Positions 9,311-20,596 of a stretch of 64,000 nucleotides of DNA are shown here, piece by piece. The position numbers were made by a program, and so were the translations under genes. The notes under the pieces are model-generated. The model did no database searches. It saw only the letters and a program-made list of their open reading frames with translations, and was not told where the DNA came from. The DNA lies in NCBI RefSeq assembly GCF_001610875.1, contig NZ_CP011272.1, positions 3,081,988 to 3,145,987 on the forward strand, read 5' to 3'. The stretch's first letter is position 1; the number at the start of each line of letters is the position of its first letter. This DNA comes from Pirellula sp. SH-Sr6A (GTDB lineage Bacteria > Planctomycetota > Planctomycetia > Pirellulales > Pirellulaceae).

Positions 9311-10189
9311 ATGTCCACCCACCACCCTCTTTCTCTTCTCGTCTTCGGATCCCTAGAAAAATGTCTCGACGAGATCCAACGAAAGGGTTCGCTGATATCT
9401 CGTTCGACCTCGAATCTTGGTGAACCGATCCACGATCTGCGGGTCGATTGCCGCAAAGGTCTCGCAGCTCTGGACTTCTACAAACCCGTCATTCCCCAGA
9501 GTTGCCACGAACGACTGAGGTCCAAGCTCCGGAAATTCCTACGCAGAAGCAACTTAGGGCGAGATTTGGATGTGATCATCCAAGCCTTAAAAGAGGACGA
9601 TTCGCAAGGAGCAGCCCAACTCCTTCGACGATTGAAAAAGGATCGAAAGCGGGAGTTTCGAGATGTTCAAAAGAAAGTAGGCAAACTCGAATTCGGTTCC
9701 ATGAAAACAAAGCTACATTCCCAAATGCTAGCTCCATCCCTTGCCCCCACTCAGGCCGCCCCAGTGGCATCCGCCGCCGATTGGGCCAAGCAGGAATTCC
9801 AAAAGGTTGCCCTTCAGATTCTTAGCGATATCCACGTTGGTGAGTGGGACACGGAATCAGCGCACCAACTTCGGCTTCGCATCAAGAAACTCCGGTACAG
9901 CCTGGAACTGGCAACCTCCATCGCCGGCGAAATTTCCTTGTCGATGGACGAGTCGCTCCTGTCCCAAGTCCAAAGGATGTTGGGGGAAATCAACGACTTG
10001 GCCGTCCGAATACGAATGCTTCGCGGTTATCAATGCGGCAGGAAAAGGCGCAAAGACCAGGCATTTCTCGAGAAGCAGATCTCGGCCGACAATCAGGAAC
10101 TAGACCGAAGTCTGCAACAATGGTCCGAATTCTGGACCCCCGAACGCCAATCCTGTTTCTACGGCGCCTTAGCGAAACGCACTTTTTGA
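9311..10189 (+). CDS. CHAD-domain protein
   Basis: The 292-residue helical protein is rich in Arg, Lys and conserved His. CHAD signatures are IHDLRVDCRKGLAALDFY (residues about 40-57), FLRRSNLGRDLDV and HQLRLRIKKLRYSLEL (about 188-203), all lying on basic helices. CHAD domains bind inorganic polyphosphate and localise to polyphosphate granules. There is no fused CYTH/thiamine-triphosphatase domain. The 3' end overlaps the convergent gene by 31 bp (10159-10189). Confidence 0.85.
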   Translation: MSTHHPLSLLVFGSLEKCLDEIQRKGSLISRSTSNLGEPIHDLRVDCRKGLAALDFYKPVIPQSCHERLRSKLRKFLRRSNLGRDLDVIIQALKEDDSQGAAQLLRRLKKDRKREFRDVQKKVGKLEFGSMKTKLHSQMLAPSLAPTQAAPVASAADWAKQEFQKVALQILSDIHVGEWDTESAHQLRLRIKKLRYSLELATSIAGEISLSMDESLLSQVQRMLGEINDLAVRIRMLRGYQCGRKRRKDQAFLEKQISADNQELDRSLQQWSEFWTPERQSCFYGALAKRTF

Positions 10190-12540
10190 ATTTCATAGCG
10201 CCCCGTCGCGCTCAAATCCCCTCTCGCCTGGTAAGGGGCCCAGCGGCCGATCTTGAATAGCCCTTGGGTTTTCAACGTTTCCTTCACGGGCGGCAGATTT
10301 CTACCATCGATGCTCGCCTTGACCTCTACCCCGTCCGCATGAAGGAGCATTTTGTGGGTCACGAGATAGTTCCAAGGTATTTCCGTCGACGAAATTCCCT
10401 CCAATTTCCCGTTGGCTTGAGGGAGATGATCTAGCATCCCAAGCCGGCGGGTTCCAATCATTCGAAACAAAACGCCATTCCCATCGAGTGTGTCGCGGGT
10501 CAGCGGACCGAACAAGAGCGCGAATCCGTACAGATCCACACTGGATTTGTCATAGTGCACGTCGACTTCCACCAACAAAGGGGGCGAGAACCGAAATCGC
10601 GGGATGATGACGGAGGACGCATCGTCCATTTTCACGGCCCATTCCATCGATCCCTGCGAAGTCACCTTGAAATCCCCAATCGCAAGCCATCCCCGCGCGT
10701 CGCTTCCGAAGTCCAAAACCACTTCTCCTTGGGTCTCCCAATCCTCACGCCATTGGAAAACCTTCTGGCAAAGGCTCGCAATCTTCGCGAGTGGCGCCGA
10801 ATCGAGCCTTTGCGGCGCGGTATTTAGTGTGTCGAGCTCCTTGCGAACGCGATCCAAGGGGTGGGAAATCCGGATTGCTTCCTCGAAAAAAAGCCCTCGC
10901 TGAAGCGTGAACCAATCCACTTCACTGCCAATGGGGCTGGTTGCTGCGCCACAAAAATCCTTTGCAAGCTCCAAATCAAACTCCACCCCCACTCCGTATG
11001 GGACCGAAAGGTCCTCCCCATGAGTGGTAAGAAGCCAGTGCAAGCCCTCGAACTCACCACAATCCCAGAGAAATCGAGCCAGAATACGGACCGAGTTGGG
11101 CGGAAGCATCCAGTGATCCGCTTTCCCAACGTCGCTTTGGAGATAATTCATCGTGGAATCGCAGATCGACTTTACCCGCTCCGAATCGAAAGTTGCTCCG
11201 AATCCTCGTTCCTCGGCCCATTCCTCCAAAACTTGCAAAGAAAAGAGTCCTAGGGTTGGGGATTTCGGAAACGCCTCATGCAATTGATCCGCGTAACGAA
11301 GCAAAGACGCCTCTCCACCTCCCCATTTGGTCTCCCGAGAGGACAAAAATGTCCCGTGGGCGGGGAGATACTCGGGATCGACCGACAGAACATACCGAAA
11401 CCAGTGGTCCGGCGCGACGCCGGTACACCCTGCAGAGCGTTCCAACCTCATCAAGGCATCGACGACCGGGGCCAACTCGGCAGAATGTTGCAGCGTTTCC
11501 AAATAAAACCGGGTCGCAATCTCCGCCCAATTCCCAAACTGCTCCAAATCCTTCTCTTCGACCAAGTACGTATAGGAAGCTCCCCGGTATTTGAACGCAA
11601 TCACTTCTGCAATTCGACCACGAAGAGCACTTCGGAACAATTCTGAGCACCTACCCTCTGTCTCGGAATCCAAACGATCAAGCAGAAAAAGTTGCGAATG
11701 GACGTTGTAGCTACTTACGAGTCGATGGAATCGCAAAAATAGAAACTCCTCCAGTTCAGGAGATGTATCAACCAACTTCGCGCAAGCTACGATCGCCTCG
11801 ATCCCGTCCTCAATGTCCCGTCCTTGGAACTCCGACGCCATCCGCCCGTAGATGTTGGTACGGTTTGCCGCGAGCAAAATTCTTAGAACCGGGGAGCGAT
11901 TGTCCTCTTTCCACCAACGCATACCATTCTCGCTCGCGCGCACCAATTCCTCGAACGACTTCGAAGTGCGCATTTGCAGATATGCAATAAACGGATCCTC
12001 GAGCGATTGCTTTGCCGCCGCTTCGACTTTCGAACGGGACGGAAAACTTGCCATCCAACTATCGGCTAGATACTCGATCCATTCCTGCTGGGACTTTCCT
12101 AATGACTCCGCGGCGGATGGATTGGCCCGATAAAAATCTTCGACCATCACCCTCGCAGCCGCTTGAAAGGGACCTCGACGGGCGGGATCATCTTTCGGAA
12201 GAAGTGGGATTTGATCCCCGCGCAGCAAGCTATCTGCAAAATGGGGGTTTTGTTGTGCGCGTTCCTCCAGCAAATCTACAGAGACGTCAATCACCCCCAA
12301 TTTGGGAGCGTCCAAACTTTCCAATCGCTTCTTCAATAGCGAAGCCATTTCCTCTTTACTTTGGGCGTCGGCACCACGGTAAAGGATCACCTTTGGATCC
12401 GAATCAGGGGACGCGGCGAACTCCAACGGCGGAGCTGGGGGAGTTGACCATTTAAGAAACCCCCAACAAGCGAGCAATCCAACGATGAGAGATGCAATTC
12501 CAAACGACCGAACGGTTGATGTCGTATTGCTCTTGGGCAT
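10159..12540 (-). CDS. Membrane-anchored protein of unknown function with C-terminal lectin-like beta-sandwich
   Basis: The 793-residue protein begins with a single hydrophobic anchor (about residues 14-30). The long middle (about 80-560) is alpha-helical and Trp/Leu-rich without a motif I can name; it could be TPR-like. The last about 170 residues (from GEVVLDFGSDARGWLAIG) are beta-rich and resemble concanavalin-A-like or DUF1080-type sandwich domains: GFALLFGPLTRD, then a DGVEVKASIDGRNLP turn. The topology suggests a periplasmic or paryphoplasmic domain. It overlaps the CHAD gene tail to tail. Function unknown. Confidence 0.65.
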   Translation of the reverse strand: MPKSNTTSTVRSFGIASLIVGLLACWGFLKWSTPPAPPLEFAASPDSDPKVILYRGADAQSKEEMASLLKKRLESLDAPKLGVIDVSVDLLEERAQQNPHFADSLLRGDQIPLLPKDDPARRGPFQAAARVMVEDFYRANPSAAESLGKSQQEWIEYLADSWMASFPSRSKVEAAAKQSLEDPFIAYLQMRTSKSFEELVRASENGMRWWKEDNRSPVLRILLAANRTNIYGRMASEFQGRDIEDGIEAIVACAKLVDTSPELEEFLFLRFHRLVSSYNVHSQLFLLDRLDSETEGRCSELFRSALRGRIAEVIAFKYRGASYTYLVEEKDLEQFGNWAEIATRFYLETLQHSAELAPVVDALMRLERSAGCTGVAPDHWFRYVLSVDPEYLPAHGTFLSSRETKWGGGEASLLRYADQLHEAFPKSPTLGLFSLQVLEEWAEERGFGATFDSERVKSICDSTMNYLQSDVGKADHWMLPPNSVRILARFLWDCGEFEGLHWLLTTHGEDLSVPYGVGVEFDLELAKDFCGAATSPIGSEVDWFTLQRGLFFEEAIRISHPLDRVRKELDTLNTAPQRLDSAPLAKIASLCQKVFQWREDWETQGEVVLDFGSDARGWLAIGDFKVTSQGSMEWAVKMDDASSVIIPRFRFSPPLLVEVDVHYDKSSVDLYGFALLFGPLTRDTLDGNGVLFRMIGTRRLGMLDHLPQANGKLEGISSTEIPWNYLVTHKMLLHADGVEVKASIDGRNLPPVKETLKTQGLFKIGRWAPYQARGDLSATGRYEIQKVRFAKAP

Positions 12541-12643
12541 GGCGTTGCTATATCGACGGTGGAGAAAGAGCGAACAGAGCGTCCGTTCAATATAGCAAAG
12601 AGGGGAGAATAGGGGGTCTTGGAGGGAAAGAGCGAAATAGCAA

Positions 12644-12687
12644 TAAAAAAACCCTCTGTGGACGAATCCACAAAGGGTTTTTTAAAA
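12644..12687 (-). terminator. Rho-independent terminator of the rRNA unit
   Basis: Read on the minus strand, an 11-12 bp stem with one mismatch (AACCCTTTGTGG / CCACAGAGGGTT) and a small loop is followed by a run of seven T. It begins directly after the 5S 3' end. The flanking A and T runs could make it work in both directions. Confidence 0.85.
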
Positions 12688-12794
<107 letters not shown>

Positions 12795-12901
12795 AGGGAG
12801 CAACGAGGGTGGTAACCCGTCGTTGCCCATGTTGGATTGGTAAATGTTATCTGCGTCTAGGATAGTTATCGGATCGTGCACGGTTAAGTGCAAGATACCG
12901 A

Positions 12902-15784
<2,883 letters not shown>

Positions 15785-16326
15785 ATCGGAATCTCGAACT
15801 CAACTCAACCCAACATCATTGTTCATTCACCGCTTTCGCAGCCAACAACCAACAACACTGCACCGAGCCGCTCGATCCGATCATCCAACCAGTTATCGCG
15901 ATTCACATCGCAACACCGGTTCGCCTATCCTTTTTTGCGCTCGTTCAAAACGGTTCATTAAAGCTCAACTGAATAATCAGCAAGCGTTCTTCTCAGAACC
16001 GGTTTAAACATATCATTCGTGCTCTCGTCCTTAACCGGAAAAATCAAGGACTCAGCACGATTTCAGATGCCATCTACCAATCCAACCAAATTGCCAAAGA
16101 TCAGTTTCGCTCGCGACTTCCGTCACTTGCGAGGGGTCACCATCTTACTGAGGTCACTGACTCGCGTCAAGTGGTTTTGTAAGATTTTTTTGACCGTCTC
16201 GACTTTCGCATTTCTTTCGGCGACTTGCGTCGCGTCCGATTTGCGTCGGTCGAGGAGGCGAGAATCATCCAGATTTCTTTGTCGGCCGCAAGGCCTTTTT
16301 TGAAATTGTTTTGGATGATTTTCGAG
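15785..16326 (-). other. Transcribed spacer between tRNA-Ala and 23S rRNA
   Basis: About 540 bp without a credible gene. It contains the upstream arm of the 23S processing stem next to 15785 and small hairpins near 16210-16310, including a GGCC-rich one at 16282-16296. No further tRNA and no trace of 16S rRNA was seen. Confidence 0.7.
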
Positions 16327-16399
16327 TGGAGGTGAAGGGACTTGAACCCATGACCCTCTGCTTGCAAAGCAGATGCTCTCCCAACTGAGCTACACCCCC
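16327..16399 (-). tRNA. tRNA-Ala(TGC)
   Basis: A 73-nt cloverleaf with acceptor GGGGGTG paired to CACCTCC (one G-U), D-arm TAGCTCAGTTGG, anticodon stem-loop CTGCTTTGCAAGCAG with anticodon TGC, and T-loop GGTTCAAGTCC. CCA is not encoded. It follows tRNA-Ile by 11 bp. Confidence 0.97.
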
Positions 16400-16410
16400 G
16401 AACTAACCAG

Positions 16411-16484
16411 TGCGCACGCGTGGATTCGAACCACGGACCTCGTCGTTATCAGCGACGCGCTCTAACCAACTGAGCTACGTGCGC
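16411..16484 (-). tRNA. tRNA-Ile(GAT)
   Basis: A 74-nt cloverleaf with acceptor GCGCACG/CGTGCGC, anticodon stem CGTCG/CGACG, loop CTGATAA with anticodon GAT, and T-loop GGTTCGAATCC. It is the first gene of this rRNA unit. The Ile-Ala pair normally sits between 16S and 23S; here no 16S gene precedes it. Confidence 0.97.
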
Positions 16485-16525
16485 GAATCCAACTAGCGGG
16501 TTCCTGGCCGGAACCAGGAGCGAGA

Positions 16526-16553
16526 ATCCTATCGATCTCTTCGCTCCTGTCAA
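16526..16553 (-). promoter_or_regulatory. Promoter of the tRNA-23S-5S unit
   Basis: On the minus strand a perfect TTGACA (16553-16548) and TAGGAT (16531-16526) are 16 bp apart, about 40 bp before tRNA-Ile. A 7-bp inverted repeat GGTTTTT/AAAAACC (16557-16572) lies three bases upstream of the -35 box and could act as an UP-like element. This explains independent transcription of the unit without a 16S gene. Confidence 0.65.
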
Positions 16554-16685
16554 CGCGGTTTTTCCAAAAACCACGTCGACCCGCTTTTTCAAGGTCTGCC
16601 GTGCATCCTTGCGGAGACCAGTTTATCGTTCCTTCTCAGTCCATTCTTGAGCCGTCTGCTCCAGAATTCCCAAGATTCCCAAGAA

Positions 16686-16964
16686 TCACGAATCGACCAA
16701 CGGCTTCTTCTTCTCGGTAATAACCTTGCTCTGAGGTGCTTGCTCCGCATTCATCGCGATATAGCTCTGCCACTCCGCAGGTACATTGTCCTCGTGGAAG
16801 ATCGCTTCTACCGGGCACTCGGCGACGCACGCCTCGCAGTCGATGCACTCATCCGGATGGATATAGAGCATCTTCTCCCCTTCATAGAAACACTCCACGG
16901 GGCAGACCACCACGCAGTCTGTGTATCGGCAGCCAACGCATGGTTGGGTTACAACGTGCGTCAT
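16686..16964 (-). CDS. Seven-iron-type bacterial ferredoxin
   Basis: The 92-residue protein has the FdxA-type layout. An N-terminal [22 protein letters not shown] provides cysteines for a 3Fe-4S/4Fe-4S pair, and [12 protein letters not shown] supplies the second cluster, followed by a helical tail. Such ferredoxins are soluble low-potential electron carriers. The frame is open upstream to 17090, but the ATG at 16964 is chosen: the family starts with MTHVV and a GAGGG site lies seven bases upstream. It is divergent from the sigma-factor gene. Confidence 0.92.
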   Translation of the reverse strand: MTHVVTQPCVGCRYTDCVVVCPVECFYEGEKMLYIHPDECIDCEACVAECPVEAIFHEDNVPAEWQSYIAMNAEQAPQSKVITEKKKPLVDS

Positions 16965-17205
16965 TTCCATTCCCTCTTTCTTTGTGCGAAACCTATCGAA
17001 AAGATTGTCGGGCAAGCCCAAATCAATCTGGTTTTTCCAAGCCGGAACAAACGCGACTCGCATCGTAGGGGCGAGGAAACCAGGTGTCAAGAAACTTGAA
17101 TCTGCTTGCTGTCGTCCATCTCGCTACCTAATATTGAGTAAATCCCGCTGCAACCGAATCGCTCCCGGCGACTCGAATTCGTTCGCCCCTTTTCCCAGCA
17201 ATGCC

Positions 17206-17754
17206 GTGGCACTCTCCAATCTCGATCGCGAACTGCTCGACAAGTGCCTCGCTAAGGACACCGCTGCCTGGCAAGAGTTCACGGACCGCTTCCTCGCCTT
17301 GATCGTCCACGTCGTCAACCACACTGCAGCCTCACGAAATATCCAAATCACCACCGAATCTCGGGATGATCTGGTCGCCGAAGTCTTCCTCTCCTGGATC
17401 GAAAAGGACTTCGCAGCACTCCGACGATTCCGCGGCCGAAGCTCCTTAGCTACCTACCTCACCGTCATCGCTCGACGCGTTATCGTTCGCAGACTCTCCC
17501 AACTAAGAATCCCCAACTCCCACACCAGCCTCCTGTTCGACGTACCAGGATCCGCACCCGCCCCGCATCTCCACAATTCGCTCGACTTCCAATCCGCACT
17601 CGCCAAACTCTCTCCCAACGAGGCGACAGCGCTGAAAATGTTCCACCTGGAAGGCTGCACCTACCAAGAAATCGGATCCCGAATCGGGATGCCCGAAAAC
17701 AGCGTCGGGCCGCTCCTATCCCGCGCTCGGGACAAAATGAAAAGCTTGGTGTAA
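17206..17754 (+). CDS. Sigma-70 family (ECF-like) RNA polymerase sigma factor
   Basis: About 182 residues with region 2 (ESRDDLVAEVFLSWIEKDFAALRRFRG, then a SLATYLTVIARRVIVRRL DNA-melting helix) and region 4 (LSPNEATALKMFHLEGCTYQEIGSRIGM followed by VGPLLSRARDKM). No anti-sigma gene is adjacent. The frame is open to 16921, but that overlaps the divergent ferredoxin gene. The GTG at 17206 gives a normal-length protein; a TTG at 17134 (206 aa) is an alternative. No Shine-Dalgarno site decides between them. Confidence 0.82.
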   Translation: MALSNLDRELLDKCLAKDTAAWQEFTDRFLALIVHVVNHTAASRNIQITTESRDDLVAEVFLSWIEKDFAALRRFRGRSSLATYLTVIARRVIVRRLSQLRIPNSHTSLLFDVPGSAPAPHLHNSLDFQSALAKLSPNEATALKMFHLEGCTYQEIGSRIGMPENSVGPLLSRARDKMKSLV

Positions 17755-17800
17755 CAACCCGTCCCACTCGCGGTAAAGTAGTCCCGCTATCGAAGGCCGG

Positions 17801-20191
17801 CTACCGAACACTCGCAACGGTCGGCTCGCAAACGGCAAGGTCCGAGCGCAAGTGGGCGCGCTGGATGCTCAAACAGATCTCCACCAAATCCTGCACCAGC
17901 GGCGCGAGGGATCCCCAATCCGCAACCGCCTTCCGCTCCAAATCCCCTTGAAGCTCCTCGATGATCCTACCAATCCAAGGCATCTCGATCTTCCGCGCCA
18001 ACGTCTGCAAACTCTCCAACCGAGGCTTGAGCCCCATCAAATTCCCCGACTCAAAACAATGAATCACCCGCTCCAACTGATACCCCACCATCAACGCGCT
18101 GTCGAGCATCGCCACGTCTCCCATTCCAGATACAGGTCGCCATCCATAAGGCGAATCGGCAAACCGCTCGACCCACTCGCTATCGAAACGACTCCCTACC
18201 TCCTGTCTCAACCACGCAATGGCCTCTTCATGCGACAAAGGTGACTCAGAAAGCTCGGAAGTAGCGATGTCGTAGGCATTCGCAATCGCAAGGATCTTCG
18301 CTCCCGCGACCACAGCGATGTCCTCCAAAGCGTCCATCTCTCGGACCGATGCGTTTTGGTGCGTAACGATCCCCAAAAGCACCTGACTCTGGAACGCGGA
18401 TCGGAGAATCTGAACCCCCTTCGCCACGCGGTCAGGACTGACATGCTCGTCCGAATGCTCCGCGTCCTGATGGGTCGCCAAACAGCCGATGTCATGCAAC
18501 ATCCCAGCGATTTCCAACGTATAGAGCTGCCCGACCGGCAGTACCCCTCGGGCCATCGTCACGCAAATCTCGGCCACGCGATGCGAGTGCGCTGCTATCA
18601 CCGGCGACTTCGCAATCAACGCGGAGTTCAACGTAACGACAGCATGGTAGGAAACAGGTTGCTCCTCCACGTCGGTCGACGCCAATTTGGCCGCCTTCTT
18701 TCGCTCTTCTTCCTTCGACTGCTCCTCCAATTCTGGACTCCAGACTCGATACCCATTTCGCCCCCCATGCTTGGCCGCATAAAGCCCCTGGTCCGCCTGC
18801 TCGATCTGGGCCTCGATCGTCGGTGCCCCATGGAGGCTGCTCGATACCCCAAGACTCGCGGTCACTCGATAGGGATTCGCAAGCTCGGTGGCGATTCCTC
18901 CACGAATCTCCTCCGCCAATGCAGCCCCTTCCTCCAAAGTCGCTTGAGAAAGGACCACACAGAACTCCTCCCCGCCGAACCGTCCTAAAACCGCCCGACC
19001 TTCGACAATCCGCGAAACAGTCTTCACGACTTCCTTCAAAACCGCATCCCCTGCGGAGTGGCCATGTTGGTCGTTCAACTTTTTGAAATGGTCGATGTCC
19101 ATCATGATGGTCACCAACCCCCGATCCCCCTGATTCCTTGCCCCCCACAGCTTGTCGATCTTCTCCAGCAACGCGCGGCGATTCAATGCTCCTGTTAGCC
19201 CGTCGCGTGTGGCCAACTCATGCAGCACCTCGTTCTGCCTGCGAATTTGCTCCTTCGATGTTTCCAAATCGCTCAACACTGTCAACAAATGTCGCCGTTG
19301 CACTTCCATCAACGTGATGTCTTCGAAACTAACCAATGCACCGGAGATATTCTCTTGAGCATCGAATACCGGAGTGGCATTCACCATGAAGGTCCTCGGT
19401 TCATCACCGGACTTCAAGTGGATCTTCACACCAGCCTTTTGCGACTTCTCACGAATGACATACTCCCATGGCCAATCTTCTTCCGAAGCCTCGCGCGACC
19501 ACCCCAGCTGATTGAGCCGCTGACGGGTCAGTTCATCTATCGATTGCGAAACGTACTTGGCAAACGAGTCATTGACCAAAAGGATCTTCCCTTCGGCATC
19601 GAGAATCACCACCCCACCGACGATGGTGTCCAATGTATTCCGCACGCGTTTCGGCACCGCGCTCTTCGGATCGAGCACACTCAGCGCCTTGTTTAGAAAC
19701 AAAGAGAAACTTCCGAAGTTCAACGCAAAGCCAATCGCTGCTACCACCAACCACCGAGCAAGCATGGCCACCATATCGGGGGCTGCCGGTTGAAACGCTA
19801 TTTCCAATTCGGCAAAAACCGAATTCCCACGCATCAGGGGTATGCGCACTTGATCCAACGTCGAGGGGGACTCGATCGGGAGTGTCCAATACTGCTCGTG
19901 CCCAGGGCTGGCATAGAGCACCAACCCATCATGACGCAGAATCCGAAGGCTTCGCAAGTCCTCAATTTTACGCAGCAAGTCTCGGCACCCCATCTGCAAC
20001 TTGATGCTGTCGACGTTATTGAGCTGGGTCGAGCAAGCCGTCGCAACCAACCGACTTTTCTCCACCCGCTCCTTCTGCAACTCGATCGTCTCGTCTTGAA
20101 AAAGTCCCGTCAACTGCCCAGCCACCATCGGTCCAAACGACATCGTCGCGAGGATGATCGCCATCTTGTAGGTGATCTTTAACCTTGGCAT
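17801..20191 (-). CDS. Membrane diguanylate cyclase: sensor-PAS-GGDEF with C-terminal HD domain
   Basis: The 796-residue protein has a TM segment near residues 8-28, an extracytoplasmic sensor region, a second TM near 145-165, then a PAS domain (about 195-310: GGVVILDAEGKILLVNDSF). An active-type GGDEF domain (DGLTGALNRRALLEKID, GRFGGEEFCVV near 404) makes c-di-GMP. An HD domain follows (SHRVAEICVTMARG, LHDIG near 564). The HD-GYP loop is missing (THQNASV where HHE...GYP is expected), so phosphodiesterase activity on c-di-GMP is doubtful. The ATG at 20191 is chosen because it precedes the first TM; a TTG at 20314 is possible. Confidence 0.85.
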   Translation of the reverse strand: MPRLKITYKMAIILATMSFGPMVAGQLTGLFQDETIELQKERVEKSRLVATACSTQLNNVDSIKLQMGCRDLLRKIEDLRSLRILRHDGLVLYASPGHEQYWTLPIESPSTLDQVRIPLMRGNSVFAELEIAFQPAAPDMVAMLARWLVVAAIGFALNFGSFSLFLNKALSVLDPKSAVPKRVRNTLDTIVGGVVILDAEGKILLVNDSFAKYVSQSIDELTRQRLNQLGWSREASEEDWPWEYVIREKSQKAGVKIHLKSGDEPRTFMVNATPVFDAQENISGALVSFEDITLMEVQRRHLLTVLSDLETSKEQIRRQNEVLHELATRDGLTGALNRRALLEKIDKLWGARNQGDRGLVTIMMDIDHFKKLNDQHGHSAGDAVLKEVVKTVSRIVEGRAVLGRFGGEEFCVVLSQATLEEGAALAEEIRGGIATELANPYRVTASLGVSSSLHGAPTIEAQIEQADQGLYAAKHGGRNGYRVWSPELEEQSKEEERKKAAKLASTDVEEQPVSYHAVVTLNSALIAKSPVIAAHSHRVAEICVTMARGVLPVGQLYTLEIAGMLHDIGCLATHQDAEHSDEHVSPDRVAKGVQILRSAFQSQVLLGIVTHQNASVREMDALEDIAVVAGAKILAIANAYDIATSELSESPLSHEEAIAWLRQEVGSRFDSEWVERFADSPYGWRPVSGMGDVAMLDSALMVGYQLERVIHCFESGNLMGLKPRLESLQTLARKIEMPWIGRIIEELQGDLERKAVADWGSLAPLVQDLVEICLSIQRAHLRSDLAVCEPTVASVR

Positions 20192-20596
20192 GGGAGATGA
20201 AACTTGGGGGGGTGCGACGGAAAACACGCGTGCTCGGATTTCCACCGCATAATCTGCAGAAGAAACCTCCCAACTGTTGAACAATTTAGAAGTCGCGCCC
20301 CGATAACCGCTCAAATTGCAATCAATTGCGGCTTATCGTCGTGAGAATAAAACGACCGTAACGATTTTGACGATCGCGGGAAACAGCCGCCCCCTCCCGC
20401 TCCAGCGGAAGCGTACGCTTTGACAACTGGGCAGGATGTTCCGCCTGGGAAAACCTTGCACTCCTTGCCTCGCAATCAACCGATTCATCAGGAATAAGCC
20501 GCACTCCGCGCGGTTTGTTTTGAGGGAAGCGGTTAACCGAACGATAACGTGGAATGCGGGCCAGGAAGGACCGTAACACGATCAAAGGAGTGTCGA
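20192..20596. other. Divergent intergenic region
   Basis: About 400 bp between the GGDEF gene and the TolC-like gene. Nothing codon-like was convincing in it. The only definite site is the AAAGGAG ribosome-binding site (20584-20590) ahead of the GTG at 20597. Promoters for both genes presumably lie here but none could be assigned. Confidence 0.5.

Noticed and set aside
16485-16685. Hidden or partial 16S rRNA gene upstream of tRNA-Ile
   Set aside because: The 200 bp hold a promoter and unrelated sequence; no 16S 3'-end signature is present.
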